Positions 27,882 through 36,771 of a DNA stretch of 64,000 nt are shown piece after piece. The position numbers were made by a program, and so were the translations under genes. Position 1 is the stretch's first letter; each line of letters opens with the position of its first letter. Below the pieces are notes generated by a model. The model worked only from the letters and a program-made list of their open reading frames with translations. It made no database searches and was not told the DNA's origin. The stretch covers positions 62,001 to 126,000 of the forward strand of contig JAKFDI010000064.1 of the NCBI GenBank assembly GCA_036676235.1. Direction: 5' to 3'. The DNA is from JAKFDI01 sp036676235. Lineage in GTDB: Bacteria; Pseudomonadota; Gammaproteobacteria; Burkholderiales; Burkholderiaceae_C.

Positions 27882-29800
27882 ACGCCGTCGTCGCGATTCT
27901 CGCCGGAGGACAGGGTACCCGCCTCGCCGCTCGCTCGGGCAACCTGCCCAAGCCCATGGTGTCCATCATGGGCAAGCCCGTGCTGCAGCACCAGATCGAG
28001 CTGTGCCGTACTCATGGCTTCCTCGACATCGCGTTGCTGGTGCACTACCGGCACGAAACCATCTCCGACCACTTCGGCGACGGCAGCGCGTTCGGCGTAC
28101 GCATCCGCTACTGCATCGAGTCGTTCCCGCGCGGCACTTCCGGTGCCCTGCGCGATGCGCTGCCGTCGCTGGCCGAACAGTTCCTGGTCCTGTACGGCGA
28201 CACCTACGTCGACGTCGATTTGCGCAATCTCTGGGACGCGCACGTCTGCAGCGGCTGCGACGCGACCCTGTTCCTGCACCCCAACGACCACCCGCACGAT
28301 TCGGATCTCGTGGAAGTAGGCCGCAATGGACAAGTGCGTGCCATCCTGCCATACCCGCGTCCGCCCGGCACCGATCACCGCAACCTGGTCAACGCCGCCC
28401 TGTACGTACTGAACCGGAAACATCTGGCCGACGTCACGCCGGCCGAGGGCAAAGAGGACATCGCCAAGCACATGTTTCCAGCGATGCTGGCCGCCGGCCG
28501 CACGCTGCACGGCCATGTGACCCCCGAGTACATCAAGGACATGGGCACGCCAGAGCGGCTCGACAAAGTCGCCCGCGACATCGAGTTCGGCCTCGCCGAG
28601 CGGCTCTCCGTTCGTAGCCTCCGCAGCGCCGTGTTTCTGGACCGGGACGGCACACTGAATGAGGAGGTCCACCACCTTCAATCCGTCGACGACTTGAAGC
28701 TGATCGACCACGCCGCCGAGGCGGTGCGCCGCCTGAACCGCGACGGCAAGCTGGCCATCGTGGTCACGAACCAGCCGGTCGTGGCCCGCGGCGACGTGAG
28801 CGAGGCGAAACTGGAGGCGATTCACGCGCGCCTCGAAACACTCCTTGGGCAGGGCGGCGCCTACCTCGATGGTCTATACGTGTGCCCGCACCACCCCGAC
28901 CGCGGCTTTCCAGGCGAAATCGAGGCGCTCAAGATCCGCTGCACATGCAGAAAACCAGCGCCCGGCCTCATCGAGCGCGCCTGCGCGGATCTGCAGGTCA
29001 ACCGGACCGACTCGTGGATGGTCGGGGACACCACGAGCGACATCGAGGCCGGCCGGCAGGCGGGCGTGCGCACAGTCCTCGTCCGCACGGGCCATGCAGG
29101 CGGTGACGACAAATACCCTCTGCGGCCCGACTATGTGATGCCGGCCCTGGCGGCTGCGGTGGAGTGGATCCTCCATGGGCATCGGGAGACCATGCGCCGC
29201 GTGGCCCCGCTGGCCCACCGGATGGTCACCGAACCCGCGCGGCTCGTCCTGGTCGGGGGGCTGGCCCGATCGGGCAAGAGCACCGTCGCCCAGGTCCTCA
29301 AGGAATCTCTGGTGGTACTCGGGGCCACGGCCCATGTGCTGTCGCTCGATAGCTGGCTGAAGCCGGAAGACCAGCGGCCGACGGACGGGGGGGTCCTAGC
29401 AAGATACGACACAATGACTATCAAACGGGAACTCGTTCCATTGGCCACGGTGCGCCACCGCCGCCACATATCGGTCCCGGTGTACGACCGGAGTACCCTG
29501 CGCATGCTCAGGCATGCGGTCAACCACTCCGTCGGCGCCAGCGACATCCTGATCATCGAGGGCGTCGTCGGCCTGCTCGTACCAGAACTGGTGGCCGCGG
29601 CCAGCATGAAGGTGTTCGTCGAGGTTCCCGAAGCGGAAAGGCTCGCGAGGTTCACGAGCGACTATGCATGGCGCGGCCGCTCCGATGCGGAGATCCGGCA
29701 GTTGTTCGACGAACGGAACGCCGACGAGACGGCGACGGTGCTCGCATCCCGTTCCGCGGCAGATTTCATCATCCCTGGCCAGGCCCCAATCCACGCATGA
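27878..29800 (+). CDS. Three-domain heptose enzyme: HddC-like guanylyltransferase + GmhB-like phosphatase + uridine-kinase-like P-loop kinase
   Basis: A 640-aa fusion starting at GTG 27878 (GGGAG about 7 bp upstream). Domain 1, residues 1 to about 235, is a sugar-phosphate nucleotidyltransferase (AILAGGQGTRLAAR, Lys25 in NLPKPM, VLYGDTYVDVD), matching HddC, which makes GDP-D-glycero-alpha-D-manno-heptose. Domain 2, about 248-435, is a HAD phosphatase of the GmhB type: FLDRDGTLNEE with D255 and D257, VTNQP, zinc ligands C336-x-H338 and C355-x-C357, RKP, and VGDTTSDIEAG. Domain 3, about 453-640, has Walker A GLARSGKST (461-469) and Udk-like features (ISVPVYDRST, DILIIEGV, FVEVPEAERLARF). The first two give consecutive steps; what the kinase phosphorylates is unknown. 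It overlaps hddA by 4 bp. Confidence 0.88.
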   Translation: MNAVVAILAGGQGTRLAARSGNLPKPMVSIMGKPVLQHQIELCRTHGFLDIALLVHYRHETISDHFGDGSAFGVRIRYCIESFPRGTSGALRDALPSLAEQFLVLYGDTYVDVDLRNLWDAHVCSGCDATLFLHPNDHPHDSDLVEVGRNGQVRAILPYPRPPGTDHRNLVNAALYVLNRKHLADVTPAEGKEDIAKHMFPAMLAAGRTLHGHVTPEYIKDMGTPERLDKVARDIEFGLAERLSVRSLRSAVFLDRDGTLNEEVHHLQSVDDLKLIDHAAEAVRRLNRDGKLAIVVTNQPVVARGDVSEAKLEAIHARLETLLGQGGAYLDGLYVCPHHPDRGFPGEIEALKIRCTCRKPAPGLIERACADLQVNRTDSWMVGDTTSDIEAGRQAGVRTVLVRTGHAGGDDKYPLRPDYVMPALAAAVEWILHGHRETMRRVAPLAHRMVTEPARLVLVGGLARSGKSTVAQVLKESLVVLGATAHVLSLDSWLKPEDQRPTDGGVLARYDTMTIKRELVPLATVRHRRHISVPVYDRSTLRMLRHAVNHSVGASDILIIEGVVGLLVPELVAAASMKVFVEVPEAERLARFTSDYAWRGRSDAEIRQLFDERNADETATVLASRSAADFIIPGQAPIHA

Positions 29801-30783
29801 TCGTCAGCAAAACTCCCCTCCGCATGAGCTTCGTCGGCGGCGGAAGCGATCTGCCCGCGTTCTACCGGGACGAAGTCGGCGCCGTCCTGTCGACGTCGAT
29901 CGACAAGTACATGTACATCTGCGTCAACCGCAAGTTCGACGGCCGGATCCGCGTGAGCTACACGCGCACCGAGGACGTCCAGAACCACCGTGACGTGGAG
30001 CATCCGCTTGTGCGCGAGGCCCTCGACCTCACCGGCATCGAGGGTGGCATCGAGATCGCGTCCATGGCGGACATCCCGTCGAAGGGTTCGGGCCTGGGCT
30101 CCTCCAGCACCTACACCGTTGGGCTGCTGAACGCCCTGTACGCTTACAAGAACCGCTTCGCGTCCAAGGAGACGCTGGCGCGCCTGGCCTGCGAGATCGA
30201 GATCGACCGTTGTGGCGAGCCCATCGGCAAGCAGGACCAATACGCGGCCGCGTACGGCGGGCTCAACCTGATTCGCTTCCATCCGGACGAATCAGTATCG
30301 GTAGACCCAGTCATCTGCGCACCGAACGTCCTTGAGCAGCTTGAGGCAAGCATTCTCGTGTTCTTCACCGGGCGCACGCGCAGCGCATCGGCCGTGCTCG
30401 CCCAGCAGGTCGCGGGCATGGTGACAAACAACCGCCGGACGCTAATGCGCCGCATGGTGGAGCTCGCCTTCACGCTCAAGCAGGAACTGGAGAACGGACT
30501 CCTTGAGTCCATCGGCCCCCTGCTGGACGAGAACTGGCGCCTGAAGTCCCAGATGGCCGCCGGCATCTCCGACCCTCAGATCGACGCTTGGTACCAGACC
30601 GGCATCACGCACGGCGCCACCGGCGGCAAGCTGCTCGGCGCAGGCAACGGCGGCTTCATCATGTTCGTGGCACCCCCGCAGGCACACCCGCGCATCATCG
30701 AGGCACTCGGCGACCTGCAGTCCGTCAAGTTCCGGTTTGACCGGAACGGCGCGCAGATCGTCTTCTACCAACCCAGCGAGTAA
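29797..30783 (+). CDS. hddA: D-glycero-D-manno-heptose 7-phosphate kinase (HddA-like, GHMP family)
   Basis: A 328-aa GHMP kinase. It begins MIVSKTPLRMSFVGGGSDLPAFY; the ATP loop is PSKGSGLGSSSTYTVG, and the C-terminal GHMP motif is GGKLLGAGNGGFIMF. It forms heptose 1,7-bisphosphate, the substrate of the GmhB-like domain encoded just upstream. ATG 29797 overlaps the previous stop (ATGA). Similar to HddA and WcbL of GDP-heptose pathways; the neighbouring gmhA and GmhB-like domain support the assignment. Confidence 0.92.
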   Translation: MIVSKTPLRMSFVGGGSDLPAFYRDEVGAVLSTSIDKYMYICVNRKFDGRIRVSYTRTEDVQNHRDVEHPLVREALDLTGIEGGIEIASMADIPSKGSGLGSSSTYTVGLLNALYAYKNRFASKETLARLACEIEIDRCGEPIGKQDQYAAAYGGLNLIRFHPDESVSVDPVICAPNVLEQLEASILVFFTGRTRSASAVLAQQVAGMVTNNRRTLMRRMVELAFTLKQELENGLLESIGPLLDENWRLKSQMAAGISDPQIDAWYQTGITHGATGGKLLGAGNGGFIMFVAPPQAHPRIIEALGDLQSVKFRFDRNGAQIVFYQPSE

Positions 30784-30785
30784 TC

Positions 30786-31361
30786 ATGACGACCACCACA
30801 TTCACCGTTTCCAACTACGTCGGGGCCCACGCCGAACTGGCCGCCAAGCTTGACGCGAAAGCGTTCCAGGCAGGCATCGACGTCATCCGAGCGGCCTACG
30901 AGTCAGGCAAGAAGATCATTACCTGCGGTAATGGGGGCAGCGCGTACACGGCATCGCACTACATCACCGACTGGAACAAGATGATCAACCTCGCCACCGG
31001 CAAGAAGTTCCGTGGCATCTCGCTCTGCGACAACATCGGCTTGGTAACCGCGTTCGGCAACGACCTTTCGTACGACGAGGTGTTCGCGGGTCAGTTGCGC
31101 GCGATCCTCGACGAAGGTGACCTGCTTGTGGCCATCAGCGGCAGTGGCAACTCCCCCAACGTGCTCAAGGCGGTGCAATACGCCAACGGCGCGGGCGCGA
31201 CTACGCTGGCAATCGTCGGCTACGACGGCGGCAAGCTCAAGCCGATGGCCCAGCACAGCGTCTGGGTACCGTCCTTCGACATGCAACTGTGCGAAGACGT
31301 CCACCTCATGTTCGGCCACATGGTCATGAAGACCCTCTGTGGCACGGCCATCAACTCGTGA
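30786..31361 (+). CDS. gmhA: Sedoheptulose 7-phosphate isomerase (GmhA-like, SIS domain)
   Basis: A 191-aa single SIS-domain protein. ITCGNGGSAYTASHYITDWNK is the phosphosugar-binding region; AISGSGNSPNVLKAVQYA is the second SIS motif and QLCEDVHLMFGHMV the C-terminal helix with conserved Glu and His. It makes D-glycero-D-manno-heptose 7-phosphate, the first step of the pathway completed by HddA and the three-domain enzyme. The start lies two bases after the hddA stop. Confidence 0.93.
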   Translation: MTTTTFTVSNYVGAHAELAAKLDAKAFQAGIDVIRAAYESGKKIITCGNGGSAYTASHYITDWNKMINLATGKKFRGISLCDNIGLVTAFGNDLSYDEVFAGQLRAILDEGDLLVAISGSGNSPNVLKAVQYANGAGATTLAIVGYDGGKLKPMAQHSVWVPSFDMQLCEDVHLMFGHMVMKTLCGTAINS

Positions 31362-31479
31362 TTCCCGCCCGGGGCCCTTTCCGGGGCGCCCGGTCTGACC
31401 TCCCACTCGCCGACAACCCCGCCCCGCGTCCCTGGCCAACGGTTCGCGGCAAGCCGCCGCGCGCAGCAAGAAGAGTCCA

Positions 31480-33927
31480 TTGACTTCCGAAACGCTTCCC
31501 CGACGCGCCGCCGTCGGTACCGTGGTGTTCCCGGTGCTGCTGCTGCTGGTGACGCTCGCACAAGTGGCGGCCATGTTCGTGGAGCTAAAGAAGCTGCAGT
31601 CGCCTCCGTCAGTGGCCTTCGGCACCGTCGCCTGCAGCATGGGGGCGGCGGCGCTGTTCGCCTTCGCCAACCGGGCGGGCGCACGCGCTGTGGCTTGGCC
31701 GGTGCTCCTGTCCCTCGCCGCTTGGCTCACGATGCCGCTGTGGCTCGCAATGCTGATCGGCCTCGCTATGGTGCTGGACCGCCGGCGATCGATGCTGGCG
31801 TTGCTGTTGTTCGTCTTGGCGCCCCTGCTCGCCTTTCTCTCGAACTGGGTGATCGCGTACGGGCTGAACGGGATGACCCTGTACGCCCTCATCCAAACCC
31901 ATCCGATGGAGGCAGCCGACTTCATCGTCACGAACCTGAACCTCCGGCTGGCGGTAGGCCTGCTGCTCTGGTTCGCCACGGCCATCGCGTGGTGGGTCCG
32001 CGACGATACCTTTCCGCAGGGCACCACGCTCGTTCCGTCGCTCGTGGCCTTCACCGTCTGCCTGCACGTGGCACCAGCGGCGGCGCCGGCGCTGAAGGAA
32101 CTCCAAACGAAGCTCCAGGCGGACAACACGCGGCCCACGCAGCCCCCGTTCATCCGCCCCGCCGACGACCTCGACGTGGTGTTCGTGCTCGGCGAATCGA
32201 CGAGTCGCTTCCACATCCCACAGTACGGCTACGCGCGACCCACCACACCGGGCCTCAGCGCCCTAGGCAATCGTATCGCCTGGATGTCGGATGCGATCTC
32301 CACCGAATCCCACACGGTCGAGTCGGTCTCGTCGATCATGCTGCGGACCGTCCGCCAGGTCCCCCTGCAAACGGAGACGCTAGTCGATCGCCTGAACGCC
32401 GCGGGCGTCCACACGCGCTGGTACTCCACTCAGACCGGCGTCGGCCCCTGGGGATCGCCGATCATGCGCATGGCGGAACAATCCCGATACATCGAGCGCT
32501 TCGACAATCCTTCGCCGACTTGGCTGCTGGGCATCGATCGGCAGTTGCGCGTGGGGCAAGGCTTCACCGCCGACGCCGAGATGGTCGAGAAGGTCGCCAC
32601 CGACCTCACTGAGCCACGGCAGGGACCGAGCTTCTGGTTGATCCACCTCACCGTCACCCACTGGGATTACTGCCGACTGATCCCGCACGCAGCCGTCGCG
32701 ACCACAGCAGACTGGACGCGGGGGACGGCGTACTTCGGCACGGCCACCGACCGCACCTCGGACGTTAACTGCTACGACGCCGGATTGATCCACCTAGATG
32801 GCCTTCTGACACGCTTGATCCAGCGCACGGAGAAACGCACGCGGCCGACGATCCTGATCTACGCGCCGGACCATGGCGAAGACCCTGAGGGAGGTACGGG
32901 CCATTCGGCCCGCATCCCGTCCTCGAAGCATGTCGAGATCCCCGTAGCCATCCACTTCAATGACGCGGCCCGCCGCATGCGGCCGGACGCCTGGAAGGCC
33001 ATCCAATCGCACCGCAATGAGCGCTTCGCGCTACCGTGGCTGCACGAGACCGTCCAAGACCTGTTCGGCTTGCTGTCAAAGGACTCTTCCGAGGCGACGT
33101 TGTCCATCGCGTCGCCCGCGTTCTCCGCTCCTTCTCGCGTGGTCTACCCGCAATCGAGCCCGGTTTACTACGACGTAAACAAGCTCGGCGATCGACGCGA
33201 CTATCTGGGAGCGGTGCGCATGAACATGGCGCAAGCCCGCGAGCAACCGATACGGCCGAGGCGCCTGCTCGCCCACCGTACAAACACCGAACTGGCCCTG
33301 CTTGAAGCCAAGCGCGACTTTGATGGTGTCGAGATGGACATCATGTTCGATGCGACCAAGGGTACTTTTGCCGTCCATCATCCTCCACGGCCGGACGGCG
33401 GACTGACGCTTTGGCGAGCCATGGAAGTCCTGGCCTCCCGGCCGGACCTCACCGTCTGGCTCGACTGGAAGAACCCTTCCGACGCCTACATGGACGCAGC
33501 GCTACGCGAACTCCGCAGACTGGACGCGCAGTTCACGCTCGCACGGCGCGCCATAGTGGAGACGCCCACCAACTACCTGGGCGCCAGGGCCACGGACATC
33601 GGCCGAGCGGGCTTCCGTCATTCCTACTACCTCTTCGCCCCCCCCGAAGTGGTCCGTGCGTGCCAACTATCGCCAGCGTCTTCTGTCTGCGCAGACACCG
33701 TCGGCCAAACCGTCAGTTCCATCCTCCACGTGGGTGCCAGCTGCATTTCGTTCGACCTGTCGCTGCGTCCGTTCGCCCGACAGGTCAAAGCCGCCCGGCC
33801 CGACCTCTGCGAATTGACATGGGACACGTCGATCGACTCGTCCGCCCCCGATTTCCTGTCCCGCATTTCCCGCCTCGGCGACTTCGAAGCCACCATCGTT
33901 CGCTTCCCGTCGCCTTATGCTTGGTAG
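31480..33927 (+). CDS. EptA-like membrane phospho-group transferase fused to a GDPD-like domain
   Basis: An 815-aa protein from TTG 31480 (AAGAAGAG lies about 8 bp upstream). Residues 10-195 hold about five transmembrane helices, as in EptA phosphoethanolamine transferases. Residues about 230-530 form an alkaline-phosphatase-fold domain: VFVLGESTSRFHIPQYGY (metal E239, nucleophile candidate S240 or T241), DHGED at 464-468 and GH at 474-475. Residues about 590-815 look like a GDPD/PI-PLC-type TIM barrel: LAHR (H599, R600), E618-x-D620, H633-H634 and WLDWK. The transferase half probably moves phosphoethanolamine or phosphoglycerol from phospholipid to a glycan or lipid A. The second half may hydrolyse a phosphodiester. 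It ends the O-antigen cluster. Both roles are inferred. Confidence 0.78.
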   Translation: MTSETLPRRAAVGTVVFPVLLLLVTLAQVAAMFVELKKLQSPPSVAFGTVACSMGAAALFAFANRAGARAVAWPVLLSLAAWLTMPLWLAMLIGLAMVLDRRRSMLALLLFVLAPLLAFLSNWVIAYGLNGMTLYALIQTHPMEAADFIVTNLNLRLAVGLLLWFATAIAWWVRDDTFPQGTTLVPSLVAFTVCLHVAPAAAPALKELQTKLQADNTRPTQPPFIRPADDLDVVFVLGESTSRFHIPQYGYARPTTPGLSALGNRIAWMSDAISTESHTVESVSSIMLRTVRQVPLQTETLVDRLNAAGVHTRWYSTQTGVGPWGSPIMRMAEQSRYIERFDNPSPTWLLGIDRQLRVGQGFTADAEMVEKVATDLTEPRQGPSFWLIHLTVTHWDYCRLIPHAAVATTADWTRGTAYFGTATDRTSDVNCYDAGLIHLDGLLTRLIQRTEKRTRPTILIYAPDHGEDPEGGTGHSARIPSSKHVEIPVAIHFNDAARRMRPDAWKAIQSHRNERFALPWLHETVQDLFGLLSKDSSEATLSIASPAFSAPSRVVYPQSSPVYYDVNKLGDRRDYLGAVRMNMAQAREQPIRPRRLLAHRTNTELALLEAKRDFDGVEMDIMFDATKGTFAVHHPPRPDGGLTLWRAMEVLASRPDLTVWLDWKNPSDAYMDAALRELRRLDAQFTLARRAIVETPTNYLGARATDIGRAGFRHSYYLFAPPEVVRACQLSPASSVCADTVGQTVSSILHVGASCISFDLSLRPFARQVKAARPDLCELTWDTSIDSSAPDFLSRISRLGDFEATIVRFPSPYAW

Positions 33928-33997
33928 ATCAGCACGAACTCCGCCCCACCACCGACACGATCTATTTCGCAAACTGCGCTGAAGTACTGCCGGCTAA

Positions 33998-34018
33998 GCC
34001 GCTCATGAGCTGAGCGGC
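33998..34018 (+). terminator. Hairpin downstream of O-antigen cluster, possible terminator
   Basis: A perfect 8-bp stem GCCGCTCA / TGAGCGGC with a 5-nt loop, 71 bp after the stop of the sulfatase-fold fusion gene. No T-tract follows, so termination would need Rho or the element may have another role. The rest of the 275-bp gap to lysS includes a 6-bp-arm inverted repeat AGAACC/GGTTCT at 34156-34177 and no gene. Confidence 0.3.
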
Positions 34019-34202
34019 CCAGAGAAGTTTCATGTCTGGCCCGTTCCTCGCTAGGCGGAGCCGGAATCATGTGTGCACTGTTGGCAGGTACTACGCCTGC
34101 CTTCGTTTTCTCCAGGAGCAAGCCCAGCACGCAGCGGCATAGGCACGATAGGCGCAGAACCTAGAATTGTTGGTTCTGTTTCAATGCGAAGCTGCAAAAA
34201 AA

Positions 34203-35711
34203 ATGGACCCCCTTCCGCTCTCCGACGAGAACCAGCTCATTTCAGAACGGCGCGAGAAGCTGGCCAGCGTCCGGTCCAAGGCGAAGGACGCAGGTGGCGC
34301 TGCCTTCCCCAACGACTTCAAGCCGCATCATCATGCGCTTGACCTCATGCGCAAGCATGGCGAAACGCCGAACGAAGAACTTGAGCCGCAGGCCATTTCG
34401 GCCAACCTCGCCGGCCGCCTGATGCTCAAGCGCATCATGGGCAAGGCCAGCTTCGGCACCCTGCAAGACGCGACCGGCCGAATTCAGCTCTTCGTCACCA
34501 AGGACGCCCTCGGCGACGAGGCCTACGCCGCGTTCAAGCACTACGACCTCGGAGACATCCTCGGCGCCGAAGGCACGCTCTTCAAGACCAAGACCGGCGA
34601 GCTCTCCGTCCGCGTGACCACACTGCGCCTGCTCACCAAGAGCCTGCGCCCCCTGCCCGACAAGTTCCACGGCATGGCGGACCAGGAGCAGAAGTACCGG
34701 CAGCGCTATGTCGACCTGATCACCGACGAAGACGCGCGCGCGCGCTTCACGGCACGCAGCAAGGCGGTTTCCTCGATCCGCAACTTCATGGTCGAGCACG
34801 GCTTTCTCGAAGTCGAGACGCCGATGCTGCACCCGATCCCCGGCGGCGCGAACGCGAAGCCGTTCGTCACGCACCACAACGCACTCGACCAGGACATGTT
34901 CCTGCGCATCGCGCCGGAGTTGTATCTCAAGCGGTTGATCGTCGGCGGCTTCGAGCGGGTGTTCGAGATCAACCGCAGCTTCCGCAACGAAGGCATCTCG
35001 GTTCGGCACAACCCCGAATTCACGATGATGGAGTTCTATGCGGCCTACTGGAACCATCACGACCTGATGGACTACACCGAGGCGGTGCTGCGCCACGCCG
35101 CGCGCCAGGCCACCGGGTCGGCGAGCCTCACCTACGCGGGCAAGCCGGTGGATCTGGACCAGCCCTTCGCGCGGCTCACGGTGCGCGATGCGCTGGTGGC
35201 GCATGCCGGGGTGACGCAAGCCGAAGCCGTTGACGCGAAGGCACTGCACGACAAGCTGAAGCAGCTCGGCGAGGAGCCGCCCGCGCACTGGACGCTGGCC
35301 GAGCTGCAGTTCGGGCTGTTCGAGGCGGCGGTGGAAGAGAAGCTGTGGCAGCCGACCTTCATCATCGACTATCCGGTCGAGGTGTCGCCGCTGGCGCGTG
35401 CGTCGGACACGGATCCATCGATCACCGAGCGCTTCGAGTTGTTCATCACCGGACGCGAGTACGCCAACGGTTTCTCGGAGCTGAACGATCCCGAGGACCA
35501 GGCGGCGCGCTTTCAGGCGCAGATGGCGAACAAGGATGCGGGGGACGAGGAGGCGATGTATTACGACGCCGACTTCATTCGCGCGCTGGAGTACGGCATG
35601 CCGCCGACGGGCGGATGTGGCATCGGGATCGATCGGTTGATCATGCTGCTGACGGACAGCCCGAGCATTCGGGATGTGATTCTGTTTCCGTCGCTGCGCA
35701 AGGAAGGTTGA
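34203..35711 (+). CDS. lysS: Lysine-tRNA ligase, class II
   Basis: A 502-aa class II aminoacyl-tRNA synthetase. It has an OB-fold anticodon domain at the N-terminus (LAGRLMLKRIMGKASFGTLQD), motif 2 FERVFEINRSFRNEGISVRHNPEFTMMEF (split here as FEINRSFRNEG) and motif 3 GCGIGIDRLIMLL. The start at ATG 34203 is preceded by eight A residues and no Shine-Dalgarno sequence. The in-frame TTG at 34167 is an alternative but adds a non-conserved leader. It marks the right border of the O-antigen cluster. Confidence 0.97.
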   Translation: MDPLPLSDENQLISERREKLASVRSKAKDAGGAAFPNDFKPHHHALDLMRKHGETPNEELEPQAISANLAGRLMLKRIMGKASFGTLQDATGRIQLFVTKDALGDEAYAAFKHYDLGDILGAEGTLFKTKTGELSVRVTTLRLLTKSLRPLPDKFHGMADQEQKYRQRYVDLITDEDARARFTARSKAVSSIRNFMVEHGFLEVETPMLHPIPGGANAKPFVTHHNALDQDMFLRIAPELYLKRLIVGGFERVFEINRSFRNEGISVRHNPEFTMMEFYAAYWNHHDLMDYTEAVLRHAARQATGSASLTYAGKPVDLDQPFARLTVRDALVAHAGVTQAEAVDAKALHDKLKQLGEEPPAHWTLAELQFGLFEAAVEEKLWQPTFIIDYPVEVSPLARASDTDPSITERFELFITGREYANGFSELNDPEDQAARFQAQMANKDAGDEEAMYYDADFIRALEYGMPPTGGCGIGIDRLIMLLTDSPSIRDVILFPSLRKEG

Positions 35712-35727
35712 GGCTGTTCGGACTGGG

Positions 35728-35820
35728 GCTTCGGTACATCAGCCCGAACGGATGAGGGTCTGCGCGCCGAGGGCTTCGACAGGCTCAGCCCGATCCTTCG
35801 ACAAGCTCAGGACGAACGGA
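35728..35820. repeat. Intergenic palindromic repeat, TTCGACAGGCTCAG type
   Basis: Between lysS and the enoyl-CoA hydratase gene. Contains TTCGACAGGCTCAGCCCGA followed by CCTTCGACAAGCTCAGGACGAACGG and a half-copy (TTCGGTACATCAGCCCGAACGG) just before. Same family as 40186-40302 and 56319-56405. Such elements sit between convergent or co-directional genes in many Burkholderiales and may act as bidirectional terminators. Confidence 0.75.
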
Positions 35821-35860
35821 ATAGGGCCAACGTGGGCCGGCGCGCGCCACTGCTGGCAGG

Positions 35861-36649
35861 CTACCGCTGCCCGAACTCCGCCTTGCGCTTCGCCAGAAAC
35901 GCCTCCATCCCCTCCTTCTGATCCGCGGTCGCGAACAGCGCGTGAAACATCCTCCGCTCGAACTGGATGCCGTCGGCGAGCGTCCCCTCGAAGGCGCGGT
36001 TCACCGATTCCTTGGCCATCATCACGCTCGGGCCGCTCAGCTCGCACACCGCTTGCGCCACTTCGAGTGCCACGTCGAGCAACTGCGCCGCAGGCACCAC
36101 GCGTGAGACGAGGCCGGCACGCTCGGCTTCCACGGCGTCCATCATGCGGCCGGTCAGCACCATGTCCATCGCCTTCGCCTTGCCCACGGCGCGCGGCAGG
36201 CGCTGCGTGCCGCCGGCGCCGGGGATGATGCCGAGCTTGATTTCCGGCTGGCCGAATTTGGCGCTGTCGGCGGCGATGATGAAGTCGCACATCATCGCGA
36301 GTTCGCAGCCGCCGCCGAGCGCGAAGCCGGCCACGGCGGCGATCACGGGCTTGCGCACGCTGCGCAGCGTTTCCCAGTTGCGGCCGATGAAGTCGCTGGT
36401 GTAGGACTCGGGAAAGCCGAGCTTCGCCATCGCGGCGATGTCGGCGCCGGCGGCGAAGGCCTTCTCGCTGCCAGTGATGACGATGCAGCCCACGCCCGCA
36501 TCCGCGTCGAAGGCGCGCAGCGCCGTGCCCAGTTCGTCCATCAGCCCGTCGTTGAGCGCATTGAGCTGCTTGGGCCGGTTCAGGGTGATGAGCGCGGTCT
36601 TGCGGTCGCCGCTGCCATGCAGTTCGGTGAGGATGAATTCGTGCGTCAT
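35861..36649 (-). CDS. Enoyl-CoA hydratase/isomerase family protein
   Basis: A 262-aa crotonase-fold protein, normal length. The oxyanion-hole regions are AFAAGADIAAM and AGFALGGGCELAMMCD; the two catalytic glutamates of classical hydratases fit E in GGGCELAM and in LGIIPGAGGTQRLPR nearby. It adds water to 2-trans-enoyl-CoA in fatty-acid or amino-acid degradation. It stands alone on the minus strand between lysS and a hypothetical gene on plus. Specific pathway not evident. Confidence 0.92.
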   Translation of the reverse strand: MTHEFILTELHGSGDRKTALITLNRPKQLNALNDGLMDELGTALRAFDADAGVGCIVITGSEKAFAAGADIAAMAKLGFPESYTSDFIGRNWETLRSVRKPVIAAVAGFALGGGCELAMMCDFIIAADSAKFGQPEIKLGIIPGAGGTQRLPRAVGKAKAMDMVLTGRMMDAVEAERAGLVSRVVPAAQLLDVALEVAQAVCELSGPSVMMAKESVNRAFEGTLADGIQFERRMFHALFATADQKEGMEAFLAKRKAEFGQR

Positions 36650-36771
36650 GGGTCGCCTTTTGTGCAGATCAGCACACTATAGGCGGGCATGACGGGGCCA
36701 TCCCCGATAGGAGTTCCGCCAGGCGGTCGATAAGCTGCCAGTCGCACAAGGCGTGTGGCGAAGGGAGATGT

